Positions 1-9,134 of a stretch of 64,000 nucleotides of DNA are shown piece after piece (the first letter of the stretch is position 1; each line of letters opens with the position of its first letter). The stretch spans positions 1 to 64,000 of the forward strand of contig NZ_LRUC01000014.1 of the NCBI RefSeq assembly GCF_001550095.1. The letters are read 5' to 3'. The notes below the pieces were generated by a model. That model did not search any database, was not told where the DNA came from, and worked only from the letters and a program-made list of their open reading frames with translations. Origin of the DNA: Celeribacter ethanolicus. Its GTDB lineage: Bacteria > Pseudomonadota > Alphaproteobacteria > Rhodobacterales > Rhodobacteraceae. The position numbers were made by a program, and so were the translations under genes.

Positions 1-170
1 AACCAAAGCCCCCCAAAAGCCCCACACAAGCGAGCCCGCCCCAATACTCTTGTGAATCACCGGGACATGCAGGTCGTTTTTCACCTCATGGGTGTAAACT
101 TCCCCGAATTACCCCAGCGTAAGGCGAGTAAAATGCCGGAATCATCTCGTTCTGTAGCCGTGTCGACCGC

Positions 171-226
171 GAGTCGGTGCGACTCGGCTGCATTCTTGCC
201 GACTCGCGTGACATGAAGACGACTCG
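171..226. repeat. Phased CGACTCG repeats
   Basis: CGACTCG occurs at 180, 200 and 220, exactly 20 bases apart, and its reverse complement CGAGTCG starts at 170, forming a 7-base inverted repeat with a 3-base spacer. All copies therefore lie on the same DNA face. They lie beyond the proV terminator, so they more probably belong to a gene left of the window. A repressor or activator binding array is an inference. Confidence 0.6.
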
Positions 227-230
227 GCCA

Positions 231-262
231 CGAAAAAGGGCGGGGTCTCCCCCGCCCTTTCC
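231..262 (-). terminator. Terminator of the proXWV operon
   Basis: A GC-rich stem with arms AAAGGGCGGG and CCCGCCCTTT lies about 25 bases downstream of the proV stop. Read on the minus strand it is followed by a run of five T. This fits a factor-independent terminator for the minus-strand transporter operon. Confidence 0.85.
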
Positions 263-284
263 CATTTCCACTCTGTCGCAACGC

Positions 285-1382
285 TCAAGCGTAGCGCACA
301 TCCTCGTCACTGTCGCTTTCCAGCGGCTTGAGCGCATTGATCGCATCGTCGAGAGAGACAGCCCCGAGCGGTTCACCCGTGCGCGACACCACCGGACATT
401 TGCGATCCGGGGCACGCGTGAGTTTCGGCAGCGCCTGCTCGATGGACATCCCGCCCTTGAGCGTCGCCCCCTGCCCTGTCTCGCCTTTCCTGGCAATCGA
501 ACGCAGGCGCACGACCTTGGCGCGGTTGATGTCGCGGATGAAGTCGGTGATGTAATCGTCCGCCGGCTTCATGACGATGTCCTGCGGGTCACCCGACTGA
601 ACGATTTCACCATCGCGCAGGATCGCAATCTGGTCGCCGATGTTGAGCGCCTCGTCGAGATCGTGGGTGATGAAGATGATCGTCTTGTGCAGTTCCTCCT
701 GCAACTGCAACAGGATCGACTGCATGTCGGTGCGAATGAGCGGATCGAGCGCGGAGAAGGCCTCGTCCATCAGGAGAATATCCGCATCCGTCGCCAGAGC
801 ACGGGCGAGACCCACGCGCTGTTGCTGCCCGCCGGAAAGCTGCGAGGGATATTGCTCCTCGAACCCGGCAAGCCCGACCCGGTCGAGCCATTTGCGCGCC
901 CGCGCGTCCGCCTCTTTGCCGTCGACGCCCTGAATCTCCAGACCGTACATCGCGTTTTCCAAAACGGTGCGGTGCGGCAGCAGGCCGAATTTCTGGAACA
1001 CCATGGACATCTTGAAGCGCCGCAGATCGCGCAACTGCTTCGCATCCATCGCCAGAACGTCCTCGCCGTCGATCCAGATCTCGCCCGACGTGGGCTCGAT
1101 CAACCGGTTGAGGTGGCGGATCAGGGTGGACTTGCCCGACCCGGACAGGCCCATGATCACCTGAATTCCCCTGGCCGGGATGTCGAGGTTGATGTTGTTG
1201 AGGCCCAGCGCATGGCCGTGTCGGTCCATCAGCTCCGGCTTGGTGGTGCCGGATTTGACATGTCCGAGCGCCGTAGTCGGGTTGTCGCCGAAAATCTTGT
1301 AGAGATTGCGGATCGAGACTTTGACATCTGCGTTCGGGGTATCGTCCATTGCGGGTTGTTCTGTCACGCTTGCATCAGTCAT
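285..1382 (-). CDS. proV: Glycine betaine/proline ABC transporter, ATPase ProV
   Basis: This is the ATP-binding subunit of an osmoprotectant (glycine betaine, proline betaine or choline) importer and acts on the cytoplasmic face of the inner membrane. The 365-residue protein has the Walker A motif GLSGSGKST at about 78-86, the signature LSGGQQQRV at about 182-190 and the Walker B ILLMDE at about 202-207. The C-terminal region from about 300 resembles the CBS-like regulatory part of ProV/OpuAA. The region before the Walker A motif (TTKPELMDRHGHALGL) is typical of ProV. Its ATG overlaps the end of proW by 8 bases, so the two are probably translationally coupled. It is the last gene of the operon. 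The exact substrate cannot be read from the sequence. Confidence 0.93.
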   Translation of the reverse strand: MTDASVTEQPAMDDTPNADVKVSIRNLYKIFGDNPTTALGHVKSGTTKPELMDRHGHALGLNNINLDIPARGIQVIMGLSGSGKSTLIRHLNRLIEPTSGEIWIDGEDVLAMDAKQLRDLRRFKMSMVFQKFGLLPHRTVLENAMYGLEIQGVDGKEADARARKWLDRVGLAGFEEQYPSQLSGGQQQRVGLARALATDADILLMDEAFSALDPLIRTDMQSILLQLQEELHKTIIFITHDLDEALNIGDQIAILRDGEIVQSGDPQDIVMKPADDYITDFIRDINRAKVVRLRSIARKGETGQGATLKGGMSIEQALPKLTRAPDRKCPVVSRTGEPLGAVSLDDAINALKPLESDSDEDVRYA

Positions 1383-2265
1383 GGCCGGTCTCCCGATAGG
1401 CTTGCAGGCGTTTGCCGTAAGTCTGGCTCACCCGGTCGAAGATGATGGCCAGCGCCACAATGGCGAGGCCGTTCATCAGCCCCAGCGCCAAATATTGGTT
1501 GCCGATGGCGCGCAAGACCTGCGTCCCCAGCCCCTTCACCCCGATCATCGAGGCAATGACCACCATGGAGAGCGCCATCATGATCGTCTGGTTCACCCCG
1601 GCAAAGATATTGGGCAGCGCGAGCGGGATCTGGACCCCGAACAGCTTTTCGCGCGCCGAGGCACCAAAGGCATCGGCCGCTTCCATCACATCCTTGTCGA
1701 CAAGTCGGATGCCGAGATTGGTCAACCGCACGATGGGCGGGATGGCATAGATGCACACCGCGATCAGCCCCGGCACCTTGCCGATGCCCAGAAGCATCAC
1801 CACCGGGATCAGATAGACGAAGGAGGGGATGGTCTGCATCACGTCGAGGATCGGCGTCACGATGGACTGTGCCCGATCCGAACGCGACATCAGAATGCCG
1901 ACCGGAATACCCAGCGCCACACAGACCAGAGTGGCCACAGTGATCATCGCCAGCGTCGCCATGGTGTCTTCCCACATGCCCATGAAGCCGATGAGCAACA
2001 AAGACAGCACAGCACCGATGGTGATTTTCCAGCTACGCGCACCGAGCCATGTGATGATCGCAATCACCAGAATGACAATCGGCCAGGGGGTGTTGATGAG
2101 AACCTTCTCGAACCAGACGAGAAATTTGAGAAGGGGATTGAAGAAGGCCTCGAGCGCTTCGCCATATTGGCGGGAAAAGGCGCGAAACCCTTCGTCGATC
2201 CCCTGCTTGAAAGCCGAGAGATCGCTCCGGCCCAGAGAGGGGAATTCAGTGAGAAACTCCAGCAA
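1375..2265 (-). CDS. proW: Glycine betaine/proline ABC transporter, permease ProW
   Basis: This is the membrane subunit of the osmoprotectant importer. It has 296 residues, a soluble N-terminal segment and then several hydrophobic helices with the BPD_transp_1 fold. The stretch MQTIPSFVYLIPVVMLLGIG is characteristic of the ProW/OpuAB family. The start taken is a TTG at 2265, because AGGAG lies 5 bases upstream of it and no better in-frame ATG exists nearby. It lies between proX, about 75 bases upstream, and proV, which it overlaps. The whole set is in the usual functional grouping, here with the binding-protein gene first. Confidence 0.92.
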   Translation of the reverse strand: MLEFLTEFPSLGRSDLSAFKQGIDEGFRAFSRQYGEALEAFFNPLLKFLVWFEKVLINTPWPIVILVIAIITWLGARSWKITIGAVLSLLLIGFMGMWEDTMATLAMITVATLVCVALGIPVGILMSRSDRAQSIVTPILDVMQTIPSFVYLIPVVMLLGIGKVPGLIAVCIYAIPPIVRLTNLGIRLVDKDVMEAADAFGASAREKLFGVQIPLALPNIFAGVNQTIMMALSMVVIASMIGVKGLGTQVLRAIGNQYLALGLMNGLAIVALAIIFDRVSQTYGKRLQAYRETGHD

Positions 2266-2340
2266 GTTTTCACTCCTATATATAGAGGATAGGGCCCGCG
2301 AGGGTATCGCAGGCCCAAAATGATCAGACAGATCGAACGG

Positions 2341-3354
2341 TCAGAGTGCGTCCTTGACCTTTTCGGCGACCTCGGGCGTCACCCACTGGGTCCAGATGTC
2401 CTCATGTTTCTCAAGGAACTCATAAGCGGCATCTTCGCCGATGGCCTGATTGTCCGTCATGTAAACGAGCATCTCGTTCATCACCTCGCCCGGGAAGACC
2501 CGCGCCTTGAGGTAATCGAGCACGCCTGCGGGCGCGATCTCCGGCACGTCCTTGGTCACGACGGTCGAGACTTCGGATTTGGTCCAGCTCGACGGTTGCG
2601 GATCGGCGCATTCATCGACCGATTTCACCATGCAGCCGTCCCAGTTCTCCGACCCGGCCCATTCGGTTTCGAACGGCAGAGACACGAGCTTGTACTTGCC
2701 GACCACGGCGGTCGGGTTCCAGTAATAGCCGAACCAGTACTCGTCCCGGTCGGCGGCTTTCGCAATCGCACCTTCGAGACCGGCCGCGGAACCCGGATCG
2801 ACCAGCGTCCAGCCCTTGTCTTCCATGTCGAAGGCACGGAACATGTTCGCGTTGGCCGGCTGACAGCCCCAGCCCGCCGGACAGCCCATGAAGGCGCCTT
2901 TGCTTTCGTCTTCCACGTAGGGGAAGAATTCCGGGTGTTCGAGCACCTTCTCGACCGTGTCGATTTCCGGGTGATCCTTCGCGAATGCCGGTGTCACCCA
3001 CCAGCCCTCGCCAAGCCCGGTGATCGGCCCATCGAGAAGCTTGATCATGCTGCCCTCTTCCAACGCTTTCGCGAGAGGCTCGCGCACCGCATTGGTCCAG
3101 AGCTCCGGCGCGATCTGCGGCTCGCCCTTCTCGTTCATCGAGGCGAACAGCGTGTTCGTGCCGCCATTGATCAGCTCGACGTCACAGCCGAACCCCTCTT
3201 CGAGGATGATGGCATCGACATTGGCCATCAACTCACCCGAGGCCCAGTTGAACTCGGCGATCTTCAGAGCGCCACAGTCCTCCGCCGCGAAAGCGCCGCC
3301 GGCCATGGTGCCCAAGGCCAGAAAACTGACCGCAAATAGTTTGTTGTTTTTCAT
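2341..3354 (-). CDS. proX: Glycine betaine/proline ABC transporter, periplasmic binding protein ProX
   Basis: This is the periplasmic ligand-binding subunit that delivers betaine-type osmolytes to ProW/ProV. It has 337 residues and a clear signal peptide (MKNNKLFAVSFLALGTMAGG, cleavage expected near AFA-AED). The rest matches the OpuAC/ProX fold, with Trp-rich segments such as GEGWWVTPAF and EYWFGYYWNP of the kind that form aromatic ligand cages. It is the first gene of the minus-strand operon proX-proW-proV, so its promoter should lie in 3355-3550. High expression relative to the other subunits would be usual for this family. Confidence 0.92.
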   Translation of the reverse strand: MKNNKLFAVSFLALGTMAGGAFAAEDCGALKIAEFNWASGELMANVDAIILEEGFGCDVELINGGTNTLFASMNEKGEPQIAPELWTNAVREPLAKALEEGSMIKLLDGPITGLGEGWWVTPAFAKDHPEIDTVEKVLEHPEFFPYVEDESKGAFMGCPAGWGCQPANANMFRAFDMEDKGWTLVDPGSAAGLEGAIAKAADRDEYWFGYYWNPTAVVGKYKLVSLPFETEWAGSENWDGCMVKSVDECADPQPSSWTKSEVSTVVTKDVPEIAPAGVLDYLKARVFPGEVMNEMLVYMTDNQAIGEDAAYEFLEKHEDIWTQWVTPEVAEKVKDAL

Positions 3355-3727
3355 AAGGGGGACTCCCGCTTACTTCGTGTGAGTTCTCCGATCCCCGCGC
3401 TCTTGGCGTCTCAGGACCAGTCACCACCCCGAATTGGGCGATTTCTCCGCGCTTGCCGTTCGCTGCCCATCGAAGGAGCGCCTCGGCCTCCCCCTCTCAC
3501 ATAAGCATGCAGAGAAGACCATGAGGCACGATCCGGCGGAGCGTGACCATAACCCAACATATCACGCCTCGTGATGCAACCATCTTCCCGGACACCGCGA
3601 CCTCACGCCCCGTCTGACACGAAAAATTCACGAAACTTCGCGCAATCCCCGCAGGTGTTGCGCCAAAGCGACGCGCGCACTATCAGTCATGCACCTATGC
3701 GCACTTTACATATACGAAGGACAGGAC
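3355..3727. other. Divergent intergenic region between proX and the ABC exporter gene
   Basis: These 373 bases separate two divergent transcription units and must hold both promoters. I see no open frame with coding character and no stable hairpin. The ATG at 3689, in frame with the exporter, is possible but lacks a ribosome binding site, so I treat it as non-coding. No osmoregulatory operator could be identified. Confidence 0.5.
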
Positions 3728-5515
3728 ATGGCCGCCGACCGCACTCTTACGGATGCCGCTGACCGCGAGAAATCGAAACACATCGGCGCCCTCGGTGCGC
3801 TCTGGCCTTTCATCCGGCCCTACAAGGGGCTGATGATCGCCGCCCTCGTGGCGCTGGTGATCACCGCCTGCATCTCCCTCATCCTCCCCGTCGCCGTGCG
3901 CCGGGTGGTCGACGGGTTCCAGAGCGCGGGCGTCGTCCTGCTCGATCAGTATTTCGGCGCGGCGCTGATGATCGCGGGTGCCTTGGCGCTCGGCACCGGC
4001 ATGCGCTACTACCTCGTCACCCGTCTGGGCGAACGCGTCGTGGCCGACATCCGCAAGGCGGTGTTCGACCGGATGATCCGCATGTCGCCCGCCTTCTATG
4101 AGCGCATCATGACCGGCGAGGTGCTCTCGCGCATCACCACCGACACCACGCTCATTCTCTCCGTCATCGGCTCCTCGATCTCCGTCGCTTTGCGCAACGC
4201 GCTCATCATGGTGGGCGGGCTGATCCTCATGCTCTTCACCTCGGCGAAACTCACCGGGCTGGTGCTTCTGATCGTCCCCGTCGTGATCGTGCCGATCGTG
4301 GTTCTGGGCCGACGCCTGCGCAAACTGTCGCGCGAGAACCAGGAATGGATCGCCTCGTCTTCCGGCACCGCCTCCGAAGCGCTTCTCTCCGCCCAGACCG
4401 TGCAGGCCTTTACCGGAGAGGCGCAACAGGCCGAGCGCTTCGATGCCGTCACCGAGAAAAGTTTCACCTCCGCCCACACCCGCATCAAAACCCGCGCCGT
4501 GATGACCGTGATCGTCATCGCGCTGATTTTTTCCGGCGTGGTCGGCGTGTTGTGGATCGGTGCCCGAGACGTGCGCACCGAAGCCATGACCATCGGCGAG
4601 CTGGTGCAATTCGTGATCTACGCCATCATGGTCGCGGGCGCCTCCGGTGCGCTGTCCGAGATCTGGGGCGAATTGCAGCGCGCCGCTGGCGCGACCGAAC
4701 GCCTCGTCGAGCTTCTGTCCTCCGAGGACCCGGTCAAGGACCCCGCCGATCCGAAACCCTACCCCCTGCCCGCCAAAGGCGCGATCTCCTTCAAAGACGT
4801 GCGCTTCTTCTACCCCTCGCGCCCGACGACGCCCGCCCTCGATGGCGTGTCCTTCGACATCCAGCCGGGCGAAACCGTCGCGCTCGTCGGCCCCTCGGGC
4901 GCGGGCAAATCCACCATCATCCAGCTCCTGCAACGCTTCTACGATCCGCAGGAGGGCGTCATCTCCATCGACGGCATGCCACTCTCCGACATGGCCCGTG
5001 GCGATTTCCGCCGTCACATCGCGCTGGTGCCGCAAGACCCGGTGATTTTTGCCGCCTCCGCCGCCGACAACATCCGCTTCGGACGCCCTGACGCACCGAT
5101 GGACGAGGTGATCAAAGCCGCCAAGGCCGCCGCCGCCGATGAGTTCCTCGCCAAACTCCCCGAAGGCTACGACTCCTACGTCGGCGAGCGTGGCATCATG
5201 CTGTCGGGCGGCCAGAAACAGCGCGTCGCCATCGCCCGCGCCATCCTGCGCGATGCGCCAATCCTTCTCCTGGACGAGGCCACCTCCGCGCTCGACTCGG
5301 AGAGCGAACGTGCCGTGCAGAAAGCCGTCGAAGATATGGCCCGCACCCGCACCACGCTGATCGTCGCTCACCGCCTCGCCACCGTGAAGAAAGCCGACCG
5401 CATCCTCGTCTTCGAGGACGGCAAGATCGTCGCCACCGGCACACATGACGCCTTGGTGGCCGAGGGTGGGCTTTACGCGCGGCTTGCAAAGCTCCAGTTC
5501 ACAAACGAGGCGTAA
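3728..5515 (+). CDS. MsbA-type ABC exporter, fused membrane and ATPase domains
   Basis: A half-transporter of 595 residues that should act as a homodimer exporting a lipid, drug or peptide from the cytoplasm. The N-terminal half has about six membrane helices. The C-terminal half has the Walker A motif GPSGAGKST at about 388, the signature LSGGQKQRV at about 492, and ILLLDEATSALD as Walker B and D-loop. I chose the ATG at 3728, preceded by GAAGGACAGG, over an in-frame ATG at 3689. The gene stands alone, with proX divergent upstream and a BON-LysM gene downstream, so context gives no substrate. Order and length match the MsbA/LmrA/BmrA group. Confidence 0.88.
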   Translation: MAADRTLTDAADREKSKHIGALGALWPFIRPYKGLMIAALVALVITACISLILPVAVRRVVDGFQSAGVVLLDQYFGAALMIAGALALGTGMRYYLVTRLGERVVADIRKAVFDRMIRMSPAFYERIMTGEVLSRITTDTTLILSVIGSSISVALRNALIMVGGLILMLFTSAKLTGLVLLIVPVVIVPIVVLGRRLRKLSRENQEWIASSSGTASEALLSAQTVQAFTGEAQQAERFDAVTEKSFTSAHTRIKTRAVMTVIVIALIFSGVVGVLWIGARDVRTEAMTIGELVQFVIYAIMVAGASGALSEIWGELQRAAGATERLVELLSSEDPVKDPADPKPYPLPAKGAISFKDVRFFYPSRPTTPALDGVSFDIQPGETVALVGPSGAGKSTIIQLLQRFYDPQEGVISIDGMPLSDMARGDFRRHIALVPQDPVIFAASAADNIRFGRPDAPMDEVIKAAKAAAADEFLAKLPEGYDSYVGERGIMLSGGQKQRVAIARAILRDAPILLLDEATSALDSESERAVQKAVEDMARTRTTLIVAHRLATVKKADRILVFEDGKIVATGTHDALVAEGGLYARLAKLQFTNEA

Positions 5516-5602
5516 CTCCGGGGAGAAACCGGTGAAATTCCCGTTTTCATTCCGTCACATTCGACGGATAGTCTGAGCCGACCCTATGACAGGAGATGAG
5601 TG

Positions 5603-6025
5603 ATGGGACTGTTCAGCTTTGTGAAAGACGCCGGCAAGAAAGTGTTCGGCAAGAAGGAAGAAGAACCGAACGCGGACGATCTTCTCGCCGAAATCAAGGC
5701 CTTGGGTCTTGAGGCCGATGGCGTCGAAGTGGCCGTGGATGGCGACAAGGTGGTGATCGGCGGCACGGTCACCGATCAGGCGACCAAGGAAAAGATCATC
5801 ATGGCCGCCGGCAATGTCGAAGGCATCGCCTCCGTCGAGGACACGCTCGAAGGCGCCGACCCGGTGTTCCACGAGGTGAAGAAAGGCGACACGCTCTGGG
5901 CGATCTCCAAGACCGCGCTCGGTGACGGCAACCGCTACATGGAGATCTTCGAGGCCAACAAGCCGATGCTCTCCGACCCGGACAAGATCTACCCCGGCCA
6001 GATGCTGATCATCCCGCAGGGCTGA
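5603..6025 (+). CDS. BON and LysM domain protein, Kbp/YgaU type
   Basis: A small protein of 140 residues with a charged N-terminus (FVKDAGKKVFGKKEEE), a BON domain at about 25-80 and a C-terminal LysM domain at about 90-139 (VKKGDTLWAISKTALGD, YPGQMLIIPQG). The architecture is that of Escherichia coli Kbp (YgaU), a potassium-binding protein. Having no signal peptide also agrees with Kbp. The start is the ATG at 5603, with AGGAG 7 bases upstream. The overlapping GTG at 5600 is less well placed. It is a single-gene unit. The potassium-binding role is inferred from the family only. Confidence 0.85.
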   Translation: MGLFSFVKDAGKKVFGKKEEEPNADDLLAEIKALGLEADGVEVAVDGDKVVIGGTVTDQATKEKIIMAAGNVEGIASVEDTLEGADPVFHEVKKGDTLWAISKTALGDGNRYMEIFEANKPMLSDPDKIYPGQMLIIPQG

Positions 6026-6052
6026 TCCCGCCGAAACCGCCAAGACATCCGG

Positions 6053-6079
6053 AGGGCGTCCTCACAAGGGCGCCCTTTT
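6053..6079 (+). terminator. Probable terminator after the BON-LysM gene
   Basis: AGGGCG and CGCCCT arms enclose a 12-base loop and are followed by TTTT. The stem is short, so this is a moderate candidate. Confidence 0.55.
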
Positions 6080-6212
6080 GCATTTGGCAAAGGCCCTGCC
6101 CCGCTGTGCGCCTCTCCGCTTATCGTTTTCATTTGCGAAACAATGCAATGGCCGTTTCGAGACAATCTGATTAGTTTACCCCCCGTAGTGACGAGGAAAC
6201 GGACCGCCCACG

Positions 6213-6494
6213 TTGGATGAGAGCACAAGACAGGATTGGCTCGAGGAACAGATCATCGCATGTCTTCTAATCGAACGGCAAAGCCCGTATGATACGCTCA
6301 AGACACTGTTGGCGCATCCCGATCTCGCCGACCCGATGGCCGCCGTCTTTGCCCTGACCACCGTGGCCGCCGATCTCTCCGGCTGGCACGAACCCGTCCT
6401 CCACGATCTGTCGAACCGCTGTTTCGAGGCCGCCACCCTGTTCATCTGTGAGCTCTGGGCCGATGGCTATCGGCTTGAACCGCCCGCAGATTGA
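6213..6494 (+). CDS. Conserved-looking hypothetical protein, 93 residues
   Basis: A short open frame with coding-like composition starting at TTG 6213 (LDESTRQDWLEEQI). A GAGGA lies somewhat far upstream, so the start is uncertain. The protein is acidic and helical, with no membrane segment or signal peptide. I do not recognise the family. Its stop lies 39 bases before the DUF2254 membrane protein gene on the same strand, so the two may be co-transcribed. Confidence 0.5.
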   Translation: MDESTRQDWLEEQIIACLLIERQSPYDTLKTLLAHPDLADPMAAVFALTTVAADLSGWHEPVLHDLSNRCFEAATLFICELWADGYRLEPPAD

Positions 6495-6533
6495 GCCATC
6501 ATAAGGGGAACCCCAAAGGCATAAGGCCCAGAG

Positions 6534-7811
6534 ATGCCCGATGTTCTGAAAAAACCCCTGTTGCTATTCCGGCGCTATTATCATGCGCTCTGGCTGCGGG
6601 TGACGCTCTATGCGCTTATGTCGCTCGCCGTCTCGCTGATCACGCTCGTGCTGCGCCGCTACATCCCCGAAGAACTGGCCCAGCGCATCGACACCGCGGC
6701 CGTGTTACCGGTCCTGACCATTCTCGCCTCCTCGATGCTGGCGGTCTCGACCTTCACCCTCAATGTCATGGTCAGCGCGCATAGTTCGGCAGCCAATACC
6801 GCCACGCCGCGCATTCACCGTCTGTTGCTTCAGGACACGACAACGCAATCGGTCCTGGCCGCCTTCATCGGCGCGTTCATCTTTGCGCTGAGCACCATCA
6901 TCCTGTTCCGCACCCATCTTTACGGCGATGACGAGGCGGTGGTGGTCATGGCGCTCACCATTGTCGTCGTGGTGGTGATCATCATCGCCATGCTGCGCTG
7001 GATCGAGCATCTGAGCCAACTCGGCAGCCTCGACAACAGTCTCAATCTGGCCGAAACGGAAGCGCGGCGCAGCATGGCGGCGCTGCGCAAAGACCCTGCT
7101 TTGGGGGCCAACCCTCTGACGCCCGAGACGATCCTGCCGGAGACAACATCGCCGCTCCGCGCTCCGAAAACCGGCTATATCCAGTTCATCGACACACGGG
7201 CGCTCAACAGTTGCGCAGGCGACCACGGGTTGGTCTATATTTTGCACCGCCCCGGCGCTTTCGTCCTCGAAGGCACGGCTCTCGCCCAGCTCTCCGGCAT
7301 GTCGCCCGACAGCGATCTCGACGCCATGGCCCGCGCCTTCGTCATCGGCACAACCCGCACCCATGAGATCGACGCGGAGTTCAGCCTCAGCACCCTGTCG
7401 GAAATTTCCTCGAAAGCCCTCTCCCCCGGCGTCAACGATCCCGGCACCGCGATCGACGCCGTGACCCGGATGACCGCGCTGTTCTGGGAGGCCGCGCACA
7501 TCGCGCCAACCGACACCGTGCGCGCGCCGCAGGTGTTCTGCCCGGCCCCCTCGGCACGGGCGCTGATCGACGCGGCGTTTGCCGCCACCGCCCGCGACGG
7601 CGCCGGTCAGATCGAGGTCACCCGCACCCTGCGCCGGTGTCTTCTGTCTCTGACGGGGGCGCCGGACGAGGCGCTTGCCGAAGCGGCTAGAGAGATGGCC
7701 GAGCGCGCTTTGGACTATGCCCGCGCAGCCTTACCGCTTGAGAGTGAGAAACTGGAACTCGGCGACGTCCCGGCTCAGAGCTTCTCGACCACCACAGAGC
7801 CGACCGAATAG
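6534..7811 (+). CDS. DUF2254 family membrane protein
   Basis: A 425-residue inner-membrane protein. It has about four hydrophobic helices: roughly 20-40, 58-80, 105-126 and 133-155. A large soluble C-terminal domain follows, containing the family-typical segment SLSTLSEISSKALSPGVNDP. The family (DUF2254) has no firmly assigned function. The start is the ATG at 6534, preceded by AAGGCC. The 3' end runs into the convergent KAS III-like gene: the last 37 bases of the two genes overlap on opposite strands, so no terminator fits between them. Confidence 0.85.
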   Translation: MPDVLKKPLLLFRRYYHALWLRVTLYALMSLAVSLITLVLRRYIPEELAQRIDTAAVLPVLTILASSMLAVSTFTLNVMVSAHSSAANTATPRIHRLLLQDTTTQSVLAAFIGAFIFALSTIILFRTHLYGDDEAVVVMALTIVVVVVIIIAMLRWIEHLSQLGSLDNSLNLAETEARRSMAALRKDPALGANPLTPETILPETTSPLRAPKTGYIQFIDTRALNSCAGDHGLVYILHRPGAFVLEGTALAQLSGMSPDSDLDAMARAFVIGTTRTHEIDAEFSLSTLSEISSKALSPGVNDPGTAIDAVTRMTALFWEAAHIAPTDTVRAPQVFCPAPSARALIDAAFAATARDGAGQIEVTRTLRRCLLSLTGAPDEALAEAAREMAERALDYARAALPLESEKLELGDVPAQSFSTTTEPTE

Positions 7812-8893
7812 CCCGCCCCAAACGAGCAGATCAGCCCCAGATCGCCCGCGCTCATCCCGTCGTGATGCTGGGCAAAGGCAATGATCGAGCCGGCCGACGA
7901 GGTGTTCGCATAGTCCTGAAGGATGTTCGGCTGTTCTTCCGGCTCCGGCACCCGCCCCAGAACCTTCTTGCCGATGTAATCGTTCATCGACTTGTTCGCC
8001 TGATGCAGCCACATGCGTTTGAGCCCGGTCGGATCCTGCCCTTCTTCTTCCATATGCTGCGCGATGTGATGCGACACCAGCGGCAACACCTCTTTGAACA
8101 CCTTGCGCCCGTTCTGCATGAACTGCATGTCGCGGCGGTCTTCCATCTGGTCATGCGCGCGGCGCAGGAAACCGTTGTTGTTGCGGATATTGTTGGAGAA
8201 CTGCGTGGCGCAGCGAGTGGAAAGCACTTTGAACTGCGGCGTCTCGGCTACGTCCGAGGACTCCAAAAGCACGGCGGTCGCAACATCGCCGAAGATAAAA
8301 TGACAATCCCGGTCGCGCCATTCGAGATGGCCGGAGGGCAACTCCGGGCACAAAACCAGCGCGCGTTTGATCGAGCCTGCGCGGATCATGTCCACCGCCG
8401 TCTGGATGCCGAAGGTCGCCGAGGAACAGGCGACATTCATGTCGAAGGCAAAGCCGCCTGCGCCCAGAAGCGCCTGAATTTCCACGGCCATCGCCGGATA
8501 GGCGCGTTCCATGTTGGAGGCGGCGCAGAGGATCAGGTCGATGTCCTTGGCCTCGACACCGCCCATGGCAAGCGCCTGCCCCGCGGCATCGACGGCCATC
8601 TCCGCCATCAGCGAAGGCTCCTCGTCCAAGCGTGGCGCATAGCGCGGGCACATCCGGGTCGGGTCGAGAATACCCTCTTTCTCCATCACGTAGCGGCTTT
8701 CGATGCCGGAGGCCGCAAAGATGAACTCCGAGGAGGAATAGCTCTTCGCCTCGACCGTCCCTGCCGCGATCTCGTCGGCATGCTCGGCATTGTAAAGATC
8801 GACATAGGCATTGAACGACGCGACAAGCTCGTCGTTGGAAATCGCATAGGGCGGCGTAAAAACACCCGTTCCGCTGATCACAACCTCTTTCAT
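7775..8893 (-). CDS. Beta-ketoacyl-ACP synthase III family protein (FabH-like)
   Basis: A thiolase-fold condensing enzyme of 372 residues. The probable nucleophile is Cys156 in NVACSSATFG, with the later His (LHQANKSM) and Asn (NTSSAGSI) completing the Cys-His-Asn triad of KAS III. Enzymes of this class condense acyl-CoA with malonyl-ACP. This one is longer than housekeeping FabH (about 320) because of an insertion near residues 30-90, so it may have a specialised acyl substrate. It ends inside the DUF2254 gene on the other strand, and an acyl-CoA synthetase gene starts divergently 241 bases away. A shared acyl-metabolism role with that gene is possible but inferred. Confidence 0.85.
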   Translation of the reverse strand: MKEVVISGTGVFTPPYAISNDELVASFNAYVDLYNAEHADEIAAGTVEAKSYSSSEFIFAASGIESRYVMEKEGILDPTRMCPRYAPRLDEEPSLMAEMAVDAAGQALAMGGVEAKDIDLILCAASNMERAYPAMAVEIQALLGAGGFAFDMNVACSSATFGIQTAVDMIRAGSIKRALVLCPELPSGHLEWRDRDCHFIFGDVATAVLLESSDVAETPQFKVLSTRCATQFSNNIRNNNGFLRRAHDQMEDRRDMQFMQNGRKVFKEVLPLVSHHIAQHMEEEGQDPTGLKRMWLHQANKSMNDYIGKKVLGRVPEPEEQPNILQDYANTSSAGSIIAFAQHHDGMSAGDLGLICSFGAGYSVGSVVVEKL

Positions 8894-9134
8894 CGCACCG
8901 CTCCTTTGACGTATTCAGAGTGCGCGCACACTAGTCAGGCGCAAGGGGTTCGTCCACTGTTCCTGACCGGGCGATATAAATTCTGACGTCGCGTCCAAGG
9001 GGGAATTTCGTCGCATGACGCTGCGTTTCGCCTACCGGGGGCGCTCTTGCGCGGTGCGGGGATTGCCCGCATCATGACCGCGAGGAGACGCACGTGCCGG
9101 AACGAACCGCACGGCGGCATAAGGGGAGGACAGC

